Source: Candidatus Heimdallarchaeota archaeon
Lineage (GTDB): Archaea > Asgardarchaeota > Heimdallarchaeia > Heimdallarchaeales > Kariarchaeaceae
Direction of reading: 5' to 3'
NCBI GenBank assembly: GCA_027077875.1
Contig: JALWRB010000422.1
Span: 1 to 40,893, forward strand
DNA: 40,893 bases
A model generated the notes under the pieces. It was not told where the DNA came from and ran no database searches. It saw nothing but the letters and a program-made list of their open reading frames with translations. A program made the translations under genes and the position numbers. This document shows, piece by piece, positions 39,661-40,893 of this stretch. Numbering within the stretch: the first letter of the stretch is position 1; every line of letters starts with the position of its first letter.

Positions 39661-40893
39661 CTATTTCTTTGGATCCTTCTTCGAGACTTTTTTCCTCGAT
39701 CTCTTTGTCTTCCCATTTTTTGTTCCGCTACTCTTGGTGCTCTTCTTCTTCCGCTTTATCACGCGGCCATTTCCGATCTTCTTCCCCTCAGCCAGGAATA
39801 TCTCTTTGAGGTACCTACCCGTGTAGGACTGGTCGAACTCCGCTACCTCCTCGGGTGTTCCGACAGCAACTATCTCTCCCCCGTTATCACCACCGTCTGG
39901 ACCTAGATCAATAATGTGATCCGCGTTTCTAATAATATCGAGATTATGTTCAATTGTTAGGATGGTGTTTCCTCTCTCAACCAATCTGTGGAGCACCTCT
40001 AGTAGCTTCTTTACGTCGTGGATGTGAAGTCCGGTAGATGGCTCATCGAGGAGAATAACCGTGTTCTTTGTAGTTCTCTTCGACAATTCCCTCGACAGCT
40101 TGATCCTTTGGGACTCCCCTCCCGAGAGTGTGGTGGCAGACTGCCCCAACTTGATGTACCCACATCCAACGGCAAGTAGTGTGTCCAGTATCCTCTTTAT
40201 CTTTGGGATGTTCTCGAAAAATACTGCTGCTTCCTCGATGTCCATGTCAAGAACTTCAGCGATGTTCTTTCCTTTGTATTCTACCTCAAGAGTCTCCCTG
40301 TTGAACCTCTTCCCCTTACACACCTCGCACTCAACGTACACATCCGAGAGAAAGCTCATCTCGATCCGATTGTACCCGTTGCCGCTGCACGGTTCGCACC
40401 GACCTCCCTTAACGTTGAACGAGAACCTACCCGGTTTGTAACCCCTCACCTTTGCCTCCTTGGTCTTGGAGAAAATGCTCCTAATCTCGTCAAACACTTT
40501 AGTGTATGTTGCGGGGTTGCTCCGAGGTGTTCTCCCTATCGGCTTTTGGTTGATCATGATGACCTTATCCACTGCGTCGATATTTTCGATTTTATCATGT
40601 AATCCCGGCCTCTCACGCGATCCGTTCACGTATCTTGAAAGGGCCTTCCAGAGGATCTCGTAGACAAGGGTTGACTTTCCAGAACCAGATACCCCCGTTA
40701 CGACAGTGAATACTCCGAGAGGGATATCCACGTCGATAGACTTCAGGTTGTTGTGACGAGCACCCTTGATAGTCAAACTCGCCTTTCCTTTTCTCCTGAT
40801 TTTCGGGGTCTCGATGACCATCTCATGTTTAAGGTACTTAGCGGTGAGCGAATCCTCGTTGTTCATGATCTGTTCGGGTGTCCCCTCCGCGAC
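39661..40893 (-). CDS. uvrA: UvrA, C-terminal part cut by the window edge
   Basis: 411 codons of the C-terminal half; the frame is open to the end of the window, reading [21 protein letters not shown] before the first Met. The second ABC ATPase is complete: P-loop [11 protein letters not shown], a zinc module [27 protein letters not shown], the signature [15 protein letters not shown], Walker [13 protein letters not shown] and the His switch TIEHN. UvrA loads UvrB at DNA damage and is part of nucleotide excision repair. An unusual basic tail ([31 protein letters not shown]) extends about 40 residues past the usual end. The stop is one base from the convergent coiled-coil gene. Confidence 0.97.
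   Translation of the reverse strand, partial: VAEGTPEQIMNNEDSLTAKYLKHEMVIETPKIRRKGKASLTIKGARHNNLKSIDVDIPLGVFTVVTGVSGSGKSTLVYEILWKALSRYVNGSRERPGLHDKIENIDAVDKVIMINQKPIGRTPRSNPATYTKVFDEIRSIFSKTKEAKVRGYKPGRFSFNVKGGRCEPCSGNGYNRIEMSFLSDVYVECEVCKGKRFNRETLEVEYKGKNIAEVLDMDIEEAAVFFENIPKIKRILDTLLAVGCGYIKLGQSATTLSGGESQRIKLSRELSKRTTKNTVILLDEPSTGLHIHDVKKLLEVLHRLVERGNTILTIEHNLDIIRNADHIIDLGPDGGDNGGEIVAVGTPEEVAEFDQSYTGRYLKEIFLAEGKKIGNGRVIKRKKKSTKSSGTKNGKTKRSRKKVSKKDPKK

Overview
This window is archaeal chromosome, and my best guess is an Asgard archaeon, perhaps Thorarchaeia-like. The archaeal call is firm. The window has a GINS replication subunit, a NurA-HerA resection pair, Kae1 of the KEOPS complex, an archaeal/eukaryal-type ProRS, and TATA elements about 25-28 bases upstream of many start codons, which points to leaderless transcription. 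The Asgard call is an inference from an eukaryote-like set: a six-finger C2H2 protein, a PPP-family phosphatase, a JAMM protease, an HDAC-family enzyme and a large TPR protein whose two ends look longin/roadblock-like. Poseidoniales or other Thermoplasmatota remain the main alternative. I see no insertion sequence, prophage, integrase or CRISPR array; genes are densely packed.

Layout. 1-4.4 kb: the edge of a cobalamin adenosyltransferase, a small Cys/His protein, a left-handed beta-helix protein with arginase, a Nudix-metallo-beta-lactamase fusion, a HIT hydrolase and a small Pcc1-like protein. 4.4-7.9 kb: kae1, a membrane protein with a zinc ribbon, a membrane-anchored SepF-like protein and a sugar epimerase-like SDR. 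7.9-14.5 kb (minus strand): an extracytoplasmic set of SCO-type and TlpA-type thioredoxin-fold proteins, a small secreted protein, a double-HTH regulator and a 1053-residue secreted subtilase with PPC and FN3 repeats. 14.6-18.8 kb: a GNAT-PPP phosphatase-JAMM operon facing an FdhF/YdeP-type molybdopterin oxidoreductase. 18.8-25 kb: GINS, C2H2 protein, ProRS, the HDAC-dCMP deaminase-DMT transporter cluster, cyclophilin and an RHH-HTH regulator. 25-30.4 kb: the longin/TPR/roadblock-like protein divergent from a small acidic repeat protein, a tRNA-Ser, a regulator divergent from an NAD-dependent epimerase, and an ArsC/LMW-phosphatase protein. 30.4-40.9 kb: CTP synthase, then a DNA repair island (NurA, HerA, a DEDDy-type exonuclease, UvrC, a zinc-ribbon coiled-coil protein, UvrA).

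How it works together. The last 9 kb groups double-strand-break resection with nucleotide excision repair. The SCO/TlpA pair suggests copper or thiol handling outside the membrane. The strongest regulatory signal is a set of perfect inverted repeats at five promoters. Three lie between the TATA box and the start codon, one directly abuts the start codon of a DNA-binding protein, and one sits between a divergent regulator and its neighbour. These look like operators for local regulators.
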